In this document: piece after piece, positions 1 through 12,500 of the stretch
Layout of the letters: every line of letters starts with the position of its first letter
How positions within the stretch are numbered: the first letter of the stretch is position 1
From: Beroe forskalii
Taxonomy: Eukaryota; Ctenophora; Nuda; Beroida; Beroidae
Direction of reading: 5' to 3'
Length of the DNA stretch: 64,000 nt
Assembly (NCBI GenBank): GCA_011033025.1
Contig: WFMF01000043.1
Span: 124,001-188,000 of the forward strand
Program-made: the position numbers and the translations under genes
The notes under the pieces: model-generated
What the model saw: only the letters and a program-made list of their open reading frames with translations
The model's database searches: none
Told to the model about the DNA's origin: nothing

Positions 1-289
1 CACGGGTCACTGTAACAGAAACAGTGAACGCATTCCATTAAATGCGTGTCAAAACGGTATGTGGGGTTCAAATTGTGCTGGCAATCCTCCAATTATTGAC
101 ACATATTGGGCGGATACGGCGTGTTGACAGGGTATACATGTTGCCACAATCACACAGCCACAGGATTTGTTTGTATGGCTGTTCAAGGGAAAGCTGTGCT
201 ATCAGAATAGGCTGTTTAAAAACACTCTGTGGAGAGTATAATATCATGTTTGTCAGCCTGCGTAGTGCACTCATCAGTACAGTGTACAC

Positions 290-378
290 GAAAGTGTAAA
301 TTGAAAAGTGTACATTAAAAGTGTACATTGAAAAGTGTACATTGCAAAAGTTTGAATTCAAAAGTGTACATTGTACAG
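290..378. repeat. Short AGTGTACATT(GAAA) tandem array
   Basis: The unit AAAGTGTACATTGA is repeated about six times with small variations between about 290 and 378. GTGTAC is a palindrome-like core that recurs upstream (gtacagtgtacacg). Confidence 0.6.
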
Positions 379-682
379 TATACACGCTGCGTATCAAAGT
401 TCGCTGTACGTGGCTACATAATGTAGCTGTTACCATCGTGTAAAGTACATGTTAGTTATTTGGGGACTGAAAAGACGTCATCAAGCAAGCATTATACACA
501 GCACGGAGAAATAGAACGACTTGTTAATTAAGTTAATTAGTTCGGCGCGTTTTCTACAATATACCTACCAGTACCACGCCCGACGACATACGTACAAACT
601 CCGACAAGTATACTGACAATTTATTTAGATTGTATAAACACCGACAGATTAAAACAACAAGTTATGTTAGCCTATACACACG

Positions 683-775
683 CAGAAACAAACAAACAAA
701 CAAATGACTACAAACAAACAAACAAATAATTATAAACAAACAAACAAACAAACAAACAAACAAACAAACACACAA
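683..775. repeat. (ACAA)n microsatellite
   Basis: Runs of AAAC tetranucleotides, interrupted twice by short unique sequence (tgacta and taattat), make a simple-sequence tract of about 90 bases. Confidence 0.85.
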
Positions 776-3592
776 ACATCCACATTACACCGACAAGGTG
801 TTATGTACACAGAGACTCCCGATGTGTTATAATGTTTGACAAGGTAGAGTTATACTTCCTCGAGTCCGGATAACAGACGGTTTAACGTTGTTAACTCACC
901 ACGATAAACCTTGATAATGACGTCACTCTTAGAACTGACACCAATACTACTAGGTGTAGCGTGTTAACAACAGTAGATTGTACTGTACCAACACACGAAC
1001 AAACACAAGGACACATTGGGTATATAGATAGTGTGCACTACAGTGAGTACATTTTATATGGAGCATTTGGGGAGTAAGTGTGTGTTTGTCGATACATACG
1101 CTTTTTCTTATTACAAACGTCAAATTATTTGAGAATGGCACCGTTTTTCAAATCAAAGTCATGTATCTGACTGAGATTCATATGAGGCATCAGACATTGT
1201 GAAATGATCCATGTTCAGTGTTCACAATTCACATACACAGTCTAGCTCATCTGTGAATCTTGCTGCAGTTTCCAGAAGGACTAATTATCGTATGTATAGC
1301 ACGTGCTGTATCATTCTCATAGCAAGAGCAAGAAGCTCTTGCTTATTTTGATACAACCTGTGAAGCATCAAGCAGCAGGATCCGTGAATTGCATCACAGG
1401 ATCTATAAATTTACTCAAACAATACATTGTACAATGAGTACATATGTAAACGTTGGATGTATTCTCCATCAATGTACAACATGCACGTACTTCCTTTTAT
1501 TATATCTGTAAGTGCAAAGGAATACAGAGGAATGTGACTAGTAGACCCGACACCCTTACAGTCTTACACTGATAACAGTAGTTTACTATATCACACACTA
1601 CAAATATAGTAATATAGTTTAGAGATGTAACGATATTATATGGGAGAGTTTTATTATAATATATAACGGGTAAAACACTGGAGTCTATTATATATTGTTC
1701 GTAAAATCTTACATGTTATATTATTAAGGTTTATTATCGTCTGTTTCGTTTATTATGGCATATTTGAGAGTGCTGTAGCAGGGACATGCTTTTAGTTTTG
1801 ATGTCGACTGATATCGTCCTGATGGAGCTAATAGATGAACATTTGATGTTCAAAAGTTCATTTCATGAATTTCAAAATGGTCTGGTAGTTGTGAAGATTT
1901 TAATTTTAGGTAGGAAAAAAGAGGCTCTCAGTGAGGTTATTTTATCATGTTCCCTGATAGCAGTAAGACGACCCTGGCGACACATTTTGTTCGTCCCCAA
2001 TGAAAACCTAGACCACATTTTAACTCTTAGGAATATGTTGAACAAACTTGAGGCCCATAGGCTATTTTCAAACCTATGGAAGGGCAAGAAAACTCTCATT
2101 TAGTCAAATCATTCGAAGAGAGTGAGAACAGTGCGCCAAAAAAAGCAGCTCACTATTTTGGCTGCAGAATGCAGAAAACTCGCGATTTTCACTTGAATGT
2201 TGGAGAATATTTCGTGCTAACCATCACCAAAATCACTAGATATGCAAAAGTTCTTAAAAAGTCAACTGAGTACCACGAGCAGGCCAGAGTTGATGCGAGG
2301 TCAGCTTCGCTGGGACACTCGAGAATATGGCCTCACTTATGGTTTACAGGTTTTTCATGGGTTGTGTTGGTTGGAAATGGCAAACTGGAGTAAGGATAAT
2401 GCAATACAATGCCTAAGGAAGCTGAGTAACCCATTGAGCCACGTAACAATGCTGGTTTGGGGTGTTGTTTTGGCCAAAAGCCTGATTTGCCTTAATCATT
2501 TCACCATAATGGAGCTCAAATGGCTCTAAATCAGCACTCAAATTTGAAGTGAGTGAAGTTTTCCAGCAAAAACCTCAAATCTAGCTGGAATCCAACCTGA
2601 TCACAACTCAGGAGCACTGGAGTGACCCCCCATACCTCAATTTTGACCAAAAAATAATTTAAGCGATTTTGATGACAAAATGATGAGTAAAAACTTTCCA
2701 GCTCTATGGCCTCCCTACTTGTCCAAATATATTACCAGTGGTTCATGGCTATGGCTAGCGTTTAAGACGATGATATTCAACGGGAAAAACCAACCCTGAC
2801 CCTTAAGCGAGTCCTTTAAGACAGCATTCACCACTCTATTCAAGAAGCTTCAACACTGGAATTGGAAAAACATCAGTTTAGCAGTTGTTGAGCGCCTGGG
2901 ACTATGTCAAAAAAGGATATGCTTCATACCATGGATTTTCGAAAATGTTCATCTATTTCACGAATTGTGTGCATAATTTCATAGCTCAAATAATTTCCGT
3001 TTTCCTCTGATAACAATATAAAATATGCCATGATAAACGTTACGTAGTATAGCACCTGAACAGTGTGATATTATGTACCAATATCAGTTATAAATTTGCA
3101 AACATGCTGTATTGGTGTAGTGATATATTTATCAGACCACTAAATTGTCATTTGTCTAGTTTTTCGTAGAAACAAACGGGCTTACATCTAGAAATGATAA
3201 TTATAGCATTATTATATGCTCATTATCATGAAATGTTGGCTGAAGAAACCTGGTATTCTAAGGCACACCCACAGTTACTTGCATATAATAATATATGTAA
3301 CATATCAGAACATATCATGTGTTTACAACTCTGACAGTGAATGTTGATTGTTGGGCTAAGTTATTCATTATAATGCTGTGCTGCTTAGGCATGAGTCATG
3401 ACTCAAGGTTAGAAATATTACAAGGATTACAGTAGATAATGAAAAAATATTACATGTCTGTACAACTTAACATTAATGAACATTAGCACACCAAAAACTA
3501 TTGCAAAGGAGTAAAATTGCCAATCAAAATATCAATTATCCATGGCAAGAACATCACCAATCACGATTCAAGGACGAAAATACAAATTTTAC

Positions 3593-3727
3593 CTTGAGAG
3601 CAGCTCTTTCATCTTCCCAGCGAATCTTGTCCAATTCATAACTGGTGAACTCATGTTGGAGGTAATGAAGGATGCCAGGAACAGTGTAGTGGGGCCCCAG
3701 CGAACCCCCTTCAAGGCTCTCTGTCAT
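3593..3727 (-). CDS. STRN: Striatin, first coding exon (gene continues beyond left edge)
   Basis: Striatins are scaffold subunits of PP2A (the STRIPAK complex); the N-terminus holds the caveolin-binding stretch and the start of the coiled coil. Read on the minus strand, ATG at 3727 opens 45 codons that end at a consensus donor (CTCAAG then gtaaaatt, 3592-3591). The product contains HYTVPGILHYLQHEF, which matches the conserved striatin N-terminal stretch (QY-PGILH-LQHEW in the family), followed by a charged segment ending ERAALK like the family's ERAEL. The exon ends in phase 0. I see no next exon (conserved LQGERKGQENLKKDLVRR in the family) between 1 and 3592, so intron 1 exceeds 3.5 kb and the rest lies to the left. 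The start lies 277 bases downstream of the mL44 stop on the same strand. Family assignment is firm; which paralogue is not. Confidence 0.85.
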
Positions 3728-3732
3728 TCCAT
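3724..3732 (-). promoter_or_regulatory. Two-codon upstream ORF overlapping the striatin start
   Basis: On the minus strand the sequence ATGGAATGA places a minimal reading frame (Met-Glu-stop) at 3732-3724. The striatin ATG at 3727-3725 lies inside it, overlapping its stop. The upstream ATG has A at -3 and G at +4, a strong initiation context; the striatin ATG has G at -3 and A at +4. If the transcript includes it, this arrangement would favour termination-reinitiation control. The transcript start is not known. Confidence 0.35.
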
Positions 3733-3799
3733 ACTGACTTGAGACAAGAGTAAGTCAGGTTGAAAGATAATAAATATTCCAATAAACTGATATTACCTA

Positions 3800-3805
3800 T
3801 TTATT
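3800..3805 (-). terminator. Candidate polyadenylation signal for mL44
   Basis: TTTATT on the plus strand reads AATAAA on the minus strand, about 200 bases after the mL44 stop and about 75 bases before the striatin ATG. The cleavage site is not visible. Confidence 0.3.
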
Positions 3806-4003
3806 TAGCAAACTCCAATGAATCAAGATCAATCAAAGCATGGACAAGGTATTTTTGGCATATATTCAAGCTGAATGAATAATTAATATATTCAAAGGTT
3901 TAGTTATTTAACACAATTGAAATGGATGCTGATAGTTAATAACTTAGTGATAACCTTAAATTGTAAGATATCTTTGATCTGTATGAATAAAAAAGCAATA
4001 AGC

Positions 4004-5167
4004 TTAATATCTCATTGGCCTAAGATCTTTCAAACTTTCAAAGTCTTTATAGTGGTACCTAACAGTCCTATTTGCAGTTCTCTCTTCTACCTCTGATTTT
4101 GACAAATCTATACCTTGCAAAAGTTCAGCCAGTTTTTCCTCATATTCCACTTTCTTTTCATTAAGCTTCTCTGGCAAATTTTCAAAGTCTATGAAATTTA
4201 TGTTTAATTCCCGATTGCAATCAGATAACATAAGATTTGTTAAGGCTGCATTGCATGCATGAAGTGAGGCATTTTCTACAGACACATCAACAGCTGACCC
4301 AATACATTCATCCTCAACAAACACTCCAATATTAAAGGTAGGCACTGGAGATCCCTCACCATCAATGCTAATGATTCGAATTTCTGGTGAACATTTGTTT
4401 CTAGAACTCAGAAACTCAGTTAGCTTCCTTTCAGACAATGCTATGTTATCATAGTCAACAAGATTCCTAAAATCTAGTTGGGAATAATAGTTCAAAACAC
4501 ATGATTGTATGAATAGGGGTGCTGATATAAGAGAATGTTCATCGAATAACAGAATGGATAAGAATATTCCACCTAGAGCATCTGAATACTCTTCAAGAGT
4601 TAGGGGTTTATAGGAGTTAGTTCTAATCAATTCATGGAGGCATAAATGTTTATATAGAGAATAACACTTTGCTGATGACAAACAGGTTTCTGGGACAGAC
4701 AATTTATACAAAATTTCTGAACTTAGGTTGGGGAACATCTGTTTGAAATATTGCATGAGGTAAGAAGTAAGGTGCACTTTCCCTTCATAACAAATATCTG
4801 CTTTAAGTTCATTCAGTTTTTGCTTGCTGCATGTAGAATGGTGACTTAAGACTACAACTAAAGCAGATGAAAGTACTGAATTCTCACCAGCAGCTCTGCA
4901 ACTTTCATTTACATATGGATTGTTGCACCCAACTCTCTTCATGAATGCAAATAGTTCAGTTTCATATGAAAATGCTTGTCCAACAAGAACATGATTTGGA
5001 ATGTGCCACTCTCCACTCATTTCAGTTCTCAATTTCTTGACATGCCCCTTTCTTTCTTTCTCCATTAGCTTAACTTCTTCCAAGGTGTAGCCATGTCCTT
5101 GAGCAAAGGTCAGTTTGGTAGCACATCCCAGTAGTTTCAGAGATTTACATATTCTTCTATGAAGCAT
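4004..5167 (-). CDS. MRPL44: Mitochondrial large-subunit ribosomal protein mL44
   Basis: mL44 is a structural protein of the mitochondrial large ribosomal subunit, built from a catalytically dead RNase III-like domain and a double-stranded RNA-binding domain. The frame is open on the minus strand from a first ATG at 5233 (409 aa). I prefer the ATG at 5167 (387 aa), because the protein then opens with MLHRRICKSLKLLGC, a basic amphipathic matrix-targeting type sequence. Matches to the family include FSYETELFAFMKRVG (family WDYQ-EIQAF-CRLG), a stretch ending FKQMFPNLSSE, LFIQSCVLN, and the dsRBD core PTFNIGVFVEDECIGSA about residues 260-315. About 70 residues follow the dsRBD, longer than the human protein. 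The gene has no introns here although its neighbours are intron-rich. AATAAA occurs on the minus strand at 3805-3800. Confidence 0.85.
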   Translation of the reverse strand: MLHRRICKSLKLLGCATKLTFAQGHGYTLEEVKLMEKERKGHVKKLRTEMSGEWHIPNHVLVGQAFSYETELFAFMKRVGCNNPYVNESCRAAGENSVLSSALVVVLSHHSTCSKQKLNELKADICYEGKVHLTSYLMQYFKQMFPNLSSEILYKLSVPETCLSSAKCYSLYKHLCLHELIRTNSYKPLTLEEYSDALGGIFLSILLFDEHSLISAPLFIQSCVLNYYSQLDFRNLVDYDNIALSERKLTEFLSSRNKCSPEIRIISIDGEGSPVPTFNIGVFVEDECIGSAVDVSVENASLHACNAALTNLMLSDCNRELNINFIDFENLPEKLNEKKVEYEEKLAELLQGIDLSKSEVEERTANRTVRYHYKDFESLKDLRPMRY

Positions 5168-5233
5168 CTTACCTTCCTGTGATGAATTTGCATATGTAGT
5201 AACAGTAGCACAAGATATTTGCAATGTGATCAA

Positions 5234-7678
5234 TTAAATTCAATAAGACTGCTCATTTTGTAAAAGTCAAAATAACCAACATTGATTCAAGCCGATGACA
5301 ACAACACCACACTATCTACTAATAGTTTCGAAAATGACTTAAAGAAAACATAAATCAAAATTCGTCTTCAGGATCTCCGTGCTGTAATCATAAGCATCCT
5401 GAGAACAGAATTACTGGTAAAATAGAATCAATTAAAATCTTGAAATAGGAAATGAAAGTTGAACAGAAACTTACTTTTATCTATCACTTCATAATGCATG
5501 TGTGCAGACTGCTTGATTACCAGAGAGCTCAAATGACACACAAAATTATTTGCTTTCATAGAAACTATTTAGAAAGTCGACTCACAAACAGCAATGACAC
5601 AAACAGGAAATCTAGGCATCTTTTCTAAGCCCTCCTGTAATTGGGCAGTCTTCACACACATGTGTAACAACCACATGTAGATCATAACATGAAGTCAGTG
5701 ATACCAGAATTTAGATAAGTATTCATAGCATTGTTTAGCATGTTGATCAACTAAGATTTGGGGTGTATGCCATGGGCATAGGCATCATGTACCACAAAAA
5801 CACCATTTACTGGATGTAAATTAGGCTGATAAGTTTGAAAGGACAATCCCAGCTTCATCTCTGCTGTTAACACAAGATAAAATCATACCAGAGCAAGCAT
5901 TTGTTGCAGTGGTCAGTCAAATCTGCACAAAAGACTGTGTGCTTTATTGAAGGCACACTCCTTTTCTTTTTCTAGAATGCTTGGGAAACCAACTGGCCAT
6001 GGGCTATTATAACATTTTATCGCAAAGAAAAACATTAAAAAGATCCTTTTTCCTCTTTTTGAACCAAGCCAATGGACAATGCCATCACAATCAAGGCCAG
6101 ACCAAGGCTAAATTCAAACTATCGAACATAATTCCTACAGAAATACAGCTTTCTCCTGTGTCCTGTCTTATAAATTTCTTTTTTTAAATTATGAAACCAA
6201 ATATGCTCGCTTATCATGTAAAATTTTGTGTTTATAAAATTAGAATGAAGCGTAACGGGATTAAAGGGATTTAAACATAAAGCACGTATATCGCTGTTTA
6301 CATTGCGCGGCACGCTCCACCAGAAGTGCACGGCGCGTACAAACACCTATGCGGGCTTAAGAAGTACGCGCGCATCGCTCTCCTGTGTTTAAAGAAAGGT
6401 GTTGCAGTTGTTTAAATGGAGTTCGCTAAACACGTATATTCCTGTTTGCGTTTCGCGTCCTCAGACGCGCGCGGCGCGTTAAAGACACACCTATGCGTGT
6501 ACAGGCTTAAGAAAAATGGAGTTTATGCCTTCCTTTCTTGTCATGGCGTCAGTGCAGGCGTTCCTCTAACCAGGTGCGTCGCGTTTAGCGGCTTGCTTGC
6601 CGCGCCGCGCCGCGCACTCCGTGCTCGAAACCAGGGCGCTGGTAATAGGGCAATGTTCCTAATTCATACTTCCTAAGCCCGCATAGGTGTGTGTACACGC
6701 CGCGCGCTTCCCTACGGGAAAGCGCGCCGCGCGAGCCACACAGGGATATACGTGTTTAGCAAAATTCATACAAATCAGTGTGCTCTACAACCATACAGGG
6801 AGTTTGTGTGAAGGACTTGTCTAACACATCATCAGTCAATCTAGTAGAATTGATGAATTGTTCTTGTTGGTTTTAGTGTTTCATCCATTTATTGAATTTT
6901 AATTGTCACTTCATTGTTGTCATGCATATTCAATATTTGTGCAGACTGCTTGATTGACAGAGGCCTCAAAGAAGATGCGTGTGGATTTCTTCTGCCCGTT
7001 TCAATTTTCTATATAAATTCCCTCTAAAGCACATTATTTTGTGTGTCAAGATTTAGATTCATCAAGGCCTTTTTCAATCAAGCGGCAAGCCCTCTGCACA
7101 CATATGGGTTACACTTTATGGACTTCCTGAAGGAGAGATTTATATGATCTCGAAAACGTTCTTTAGTATAACTGTGGTGGGGGTTGTTGAGACTATAGTA
7201 TAGTGGTGTATAGCATGTGGATTAGATTCCATTATTGATAATTCACTGCATCCATGATCAATTATATCAAACATAATTTATTCAAATTCCTTCACCTATG
7301 CCGATCAAACTTATCCTTTATTGCTTAGATCAGATATAGGTTTTTGACATTGTGGACAAATCCTGTCTGGATTTAAGACATTTTATGGAGTAGTACTGAT
7401 CCAGTTCATTGATGATTATTAGCAAGCCTTTAATCCTCGAAAATATCCCAAACATGTGTTTGTTTATATTTTCAGATAAAATGGGTCAGAATGTATTAGA
7501 ACTATCAGTTAGTCTTAGTTATCAGTAACACTGGAAAATATATTCTATTCCTATTGCTTCCCATTTTAGCATGGTTGATATTTGCTCTTTTTCACCAGCA
7601 GCTACAGCTGTTATCAAAGGGCTTTAATTTATCTTGTATCTTCATATGACTTACAATGTAACTAATTTTTATTTGAGC
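5234..7678. other. Intergenic region between divergent mL44 and HIP1 genes
   Basis: mL44 (minus) and HIP1 (plus) are transcribed away from each other, so promoters for both should lie here. Apart from the GC-rich palindromic repeat at 6275-6770 the DNA is AT-rich. The small open frames at 5981 and 6416 have no recognisable product, and the second is an artefact of the repeat. Confidence 0.5.
6275..6770. repeat. GC-rich inverted-repeat element, three arms
   Basis: Arm one (6413-6520) begins GTTCGCTAAACACGTATATT and contains ACACCTATGCG followed by GGCTTAAGAA. An inverted copy lies at about 6665-6770 (tacgtgtttagcaaaattc on the plus strand). A third, partial arm lies at about 6275-6365 (AAGCACGTATATCGCTGTTT and CACCTATGCGGGCTTAAGAA). 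This gives a palindromic, MITE-like structure. I see no certain target duplication. Confidence 0.6.
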
Positions 7679-9590
7679 ATGGCAGGCACATCTCGTCCTG
7701 GTTCTCTTTCCAGAGTCAGCTCAAGAATAACTGGATCAAGAACTGCCAGTTTCACAGTTGAGAGGGAAAAAGAACTTCAAGAGGCTTTCTTCAAAGCCTG
7801 TAGTGAGGTGGAATGTCCACCAAAGGAAAAACATGTCAGAACAATAACTATCAGGTAAAATCTATTTTGAAGAGATAGGATGATGTAATTTTGTTGCATC
7901 AAATCATGAACCTCGATGTCTTCTCAGTGATATGGCAGTTTTTGAAAAACCAATTGATTTCAGTACATGGCAAGAAAGATCTGCTCAGACATTTTGGATG
8001 ATGCTGCAACGTCTGCCATACCAATCTAAACCTGTTGTTTGCTGGAAATTAGTAACTGTTATTCACAAGGTAACAAGACTTTGGAATTCAAATTGATATT
8101 TACTACCTTTTTTGACAATTTGTTAAAGAATAATGATGACAAAAACCCACTGTGGGATGCCAATAAGGTCTTCAACAATAACCTATGTTATTTAATTCAA
8201 ATCAATCTGTTAATGATTATTTCATAGGTGTTAAAATTCAAGTTTGATGACCTACAGATAAGGCTTATTTTTCAGGTGATACTGAATGGGCATCCCACAG
8301 TGATCAGAGAAAGTATAAAATGGGTAGATCTTGTGGAACAAATGAGAAGACATTGGAGCTATTGTGAGAGTGGATATCCTCAACTTATTGCTCTATATGC
8401 CAAACTTGTTAGGTTGGTACTTTGTGGCTGGTAAGAAAACCAGTTGATGATAAGTGATATCAGATTTCATTGTGTATTGAATTGCATAAAATGATTTGGA
8501 GTGTATTAAAGAACAGCATATTATGTTACCTAGTATCCAACGCAAGTGATAAATAGGAAGGCTAAGAATAATATTCCTGTCTGAGTAAGTTGACATTTTA
8601 CTTAGAATGTTCTTCCTCACAGGCAAAAGATTATCCTCCATAGAAAGTGGCCTGTCTTTCCTAGCAATCTTGATGTCCAAGAGAAGCAATGGCGTCTTCC
8701 TGACAATGATATCAATCTTTACTTCCAGGTTTCCATCTTGTAAATTAAGGAAGTACGAAACTGGTCATGCTGTTCTGTGCATGCTGTTCTGTTGAACAAG
8801 ATTTATCTGCCTATAAATCATGAATTTTTCTCAATGTATCTCAGGACATTAATAACATCATGACTTGAAATTTTAATGGGATATTACTCTTGTTCAGTTA
8901 GCAGTGGATTGTTTTGAGTATTTGGACACAATACTAAAGTTAGCAAGGTGTATAAAAGAGAACCTATCTGGGACAGCACAGTTTTCACCTCCAATGGTAC
9001 AGTGCAGACTGCACCCTCACATTTGCCTGGTTCCAGAAAGTTATAACTTGTATGGTGAGTTGACCACTACAACTTTTTTTCAACTATATTGAGCAGTAAA
9101 AAATCACGAAATTTCCATCCAGATGCACCACATGTATTTTGCTTCAAATTTAAATTTGTTTGATTTAAACTTGAATTGTACTTCCTCCAGGTATCCTAGT
9201 TCGAATAATGCAGAACCTCTACAGCTCCCTTCCACCTGACACGTTAGATGGACACAATTCACGGTTTAAAGACCTCTACAGACAACTCGATAGGTGAATA
9301 CATAAATACAATGGTGTTGAAACTAAAAATTATTATCAATGAAAAGTAAATATTTTCTTTGCAACCAAATGTAGATTTCCCAGATTTAATGTAGATTTAA
9401 TGTAGATGAAGACTTTGGGAGTATTCCACAATTAGATTTGAATATACAATACGTGGTAACTATCTGATCCCATCAGGTTCTATGTAGATTGTCAAGGAAT
9501 ACGGTACATTGAGGGGATGCTGGGTATACCAAACCTTGAGGAAAGACCCCCAGACTTCGCCAAACACTCTGCCTACGTCCCCCCTCCCAG
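7679..9590 (+). CDS. HIP1 exons 1-7: ANTH domain
   Basis: Seven exons encode about 311 residues. The ATG at 7679 is the first in the exon and precedes a serine/arginine-rich lead of about 25 residues. The ANTH signatures are KEKHVRTITI (family KEKHARTCIL, the basic phosphoinositide-binding region), AQTFWMMLQRLP, PVVCWKLVTVIHK then GHP, YGILVRIMQNLYSSLPPDTL and a closing stretch with RPPDF. In this family the ANTH domain binds inositol phospholipids of the plasma membrane. Exon borders fall in the middle of codons (AG|G arginine codons recur), which helped fix them. Confidence 0.93.
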
Positions 9591-12500
9591 GTCGGATATA
9601 CATGTCCTGCAACTTTGATAAAAAGAACGATTTTTATAAAACTTAAAAAGTTCTTTTTTCATGACAAATCCCTTTTTTATCAATTAATTTCTTTTTTTCA
9701 TTAATTTTGTTGATCCTGCTATCTTGGATCGCCAGTGTCCATAATGCGAATTGCCTCATTTTGTCTCATTTCTTAGTTCACGTGACGCACTGTCACGTTG
9801 AGCAGTGACACGTTGTCAAAGTCTCCTCGTCACTAGACAATATGTCCGTCAAATGCCGTATAATATTCTCATAGCAGAGTAATTTCTACAAAAATCAGCG
9901 TAATATTATAACATATAGCGACATTTGCAGCCCTGCAAGTGGGTAGTAATTATCTGGTAACCATGGCAACTGTATTATATAGTTTTATATGTTCTCCCTT
10001 CTTCTGTACTGAGTTACAGGATGGTAATTATACAGCGTACATACTATTTATAGAACACTCGACATTGTGTCGGTAGTGATTTGCTCTGTAAATGCGGGAG
10101 TACAGATGATTAATACTGTGTAATGATGATAAGTGATGTGTAAGGATCATTGAATAATTTCATAATTACGGTCGTGACTCTTATCATTGTCTGTCATTAA
10201 TTGACAGTGATATTACTGTCATATTCATGTAGCAGTATATGGCTCCAGTATATGACTCCACAGAATATGAGTCCACAGTTATAAATTCACTGCGGTGATC
10301 AACACAAATCAATACATCTGATGTGACCCAATTTTCATACCCTTTTGACCCTGAACCCAATCCCAGGCCTCGTGACCCTTTTCCCCTCAGGCCTCGTGAC
10401 CCTGACCCGATTGTGGAGGAGGCCCCCACTGACGAGCTGGTGAATCTGGAGGATGACGAGGAGGACGGAGGACCCCCGGAGGGAAGGGACAGTCCCCCAC
10501 CCACTGATGATAGGGATGAGCTGATCCAGCAGCTCCTCAGAGAGGTAAACACAAGGAAAAGTTTTTCAAGATCCGGTGTTGCAAGCACCAGGAAATTTTT
10601 TTTAAATGCGTTTATCGGAGAGACAGCAATTTCGTGATTTTCCTGGTCGCTTGAATAATGATCTGTTTAAAATGAACAACAGTGTCACATTCTATTTATA
10701 CCCTGTAGCAATAATATAACTCAGTTGGTTGCAATGTTGTCAACACGTAATACCCTTCACCAAGTCGGACAGGAATAGCTGCTGAGAATATTATCATGAA
10801 TAAGAATAAAGGATTGATGACGTTATTCACTTTATTATCGCGCGCGCCGAGTATTCCATATTACTGAATTATTGGAACTGCAAACCTGCATGCGTAAACA
10901 CGTACATAGTATGGTACCTAAACACTCAAGGCTATGATAATCTGAATTTTACAGCACAATTACAACAATATATACATGAAGATGCTTCTTGACTGTGCTG
11001 AAGGAAAGCACTCAGCCAATATCGGCCCGGATTAATAAAGAACCCTACAACACGTACGTGGTACATGGTACACAAATACTAGAGGATACACCCGCCAAGT
11101 AACTATAATTATAAAGTGAATTCTAATTTCTATGTTATTGACTGAAACGGTAGCATATTGGCTCAAATATCACACAAAAATAGCTTCCACGAAGACATTA
11201 CGGGTACAAACCGGAACGCAATTAGCTCACAAACATTGTACTAGCAAACACCTGCATTATACAATCAATATACACACCTAAAAGTACAGACATGGCACGT
11301 ATACAAACAGGAATCTAATACCTTCCTACATGCCTCTGTATTCCCTCTCTACTGTCTAACTTCACATTGAAGTGAGGTATCCGGTAGGGAGTTAAACATC
11401 CTACTAGTAAACTATGAAGTTGACATTCTAGTTATAAAGCATTGAGTTAACGTACACGCGATATTGGGTGGTAGTGTACACAGTAGAGGGAGGAGGCCTG
11501 TAATGTTCTGATAAGTTAGTACCTGCTAGTGATGTACAGGGCACTAAATTCTTGTTATAGACGGAGATACGTATTATTAATGTTAATTGAAGGAGTAGTA
11601 TAGGCCTCCCACAAATACAATAGTTTAGTAAATTGGTGGCATGAAAGTTTCAACGTTTTATCAACGTTTCATTCAACGTTTTCAACATTCCTACAAGGTA
11701 GCATAAATTCTGAACCATGATAAAAAGAATATTAAATTCAGTGTCTTCGTTCTGTAATCTGTATGTCTGTCTCCCTCTCCCATTACACCTCCTCCTTTTC
11801 AGGTATGTGAGTTACGTAAGAAGCTGACTACAGCACTACAGAACTGCAGACAACATGGTACAGACATCAAGGAGTTGGAGAAGGCCAAGACCCTGGCTGT
11901 CGAACAGAGGAGGTCTCTGGAGACTCAGCTGGCGCAGTTGCAGTGTTAGTAGTTTGTTAGTTTTGTGTTGCATCGGTTGTTTTTAGCCTTGACTCGTTAA
12001 CTGCTTACCTTAAACTGTAAACTGATCATGGAATATCAATTATATATTTTTCATGAAACTCATAAAATGCAGCTCTGAACAGTTTACATATTCCTACGGT
12101 ACAGGCTTCTAACCACATGCTTCAATATGTTGCAAGTAACCCAATGCTGCATTTAAAGTTGAAGTCTACACTGAAAAGTGGACCTTGATTTTGGTTGTAA
12201 GTCTAGACTGATCCCTAACTCTCGATTAATTCAGTAGCCCCTACTTGGAACTAAATCTCTTCACTCACCCTTGCTAACTCTAGTTACTTCAGACCCTGTC
12301 CCTGCCCTGCTGCCCACATCGATAATCCTGACCCGAGTATTAGCATCGAGTATTATTAACTTAAACTCTGGTTCCTGTCCAAGTTCAGACTGATTCCCAG
12401 GTCCCAACCCTTTCAACTAGTTTAACCTCCATCCTAACCTGAGTTTTAATTCAGTAGCCCCTGCAGCGAGCGAGGAACAGGATCAGAAGTTAGCTGAGGC

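Larger units (their letters stand above)
1..3592. other. Striatin intron 1 / noncoding, with simple repeats
   Basis: No recognisable coding exon. The stretch holds a short array of AGTGTACATT units (about 290-375), an ACAAACAA microsatellite (about 683-775), and AT-rich DNA. Short open frames at 1786-2529 (three overlapping, 95-105 aa) resemble nothing I know and may be the remains of a transposon. On the minus strand this is most likely the first intron of striatin. Confidence 0.5.

Noticed and set aside
6416-6676. 86-codon frame with arginine/alanine-rich product
   Set aside because: Lies within the palindromic repeat and has no family resemblance.
10184-10588. 134-codon minus-strand frame opposite HIP1 exon 8
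   Set aside because: Shadow of the proline/acid-rich exon; the plus-strand product matches HIP1 and has splice sites.
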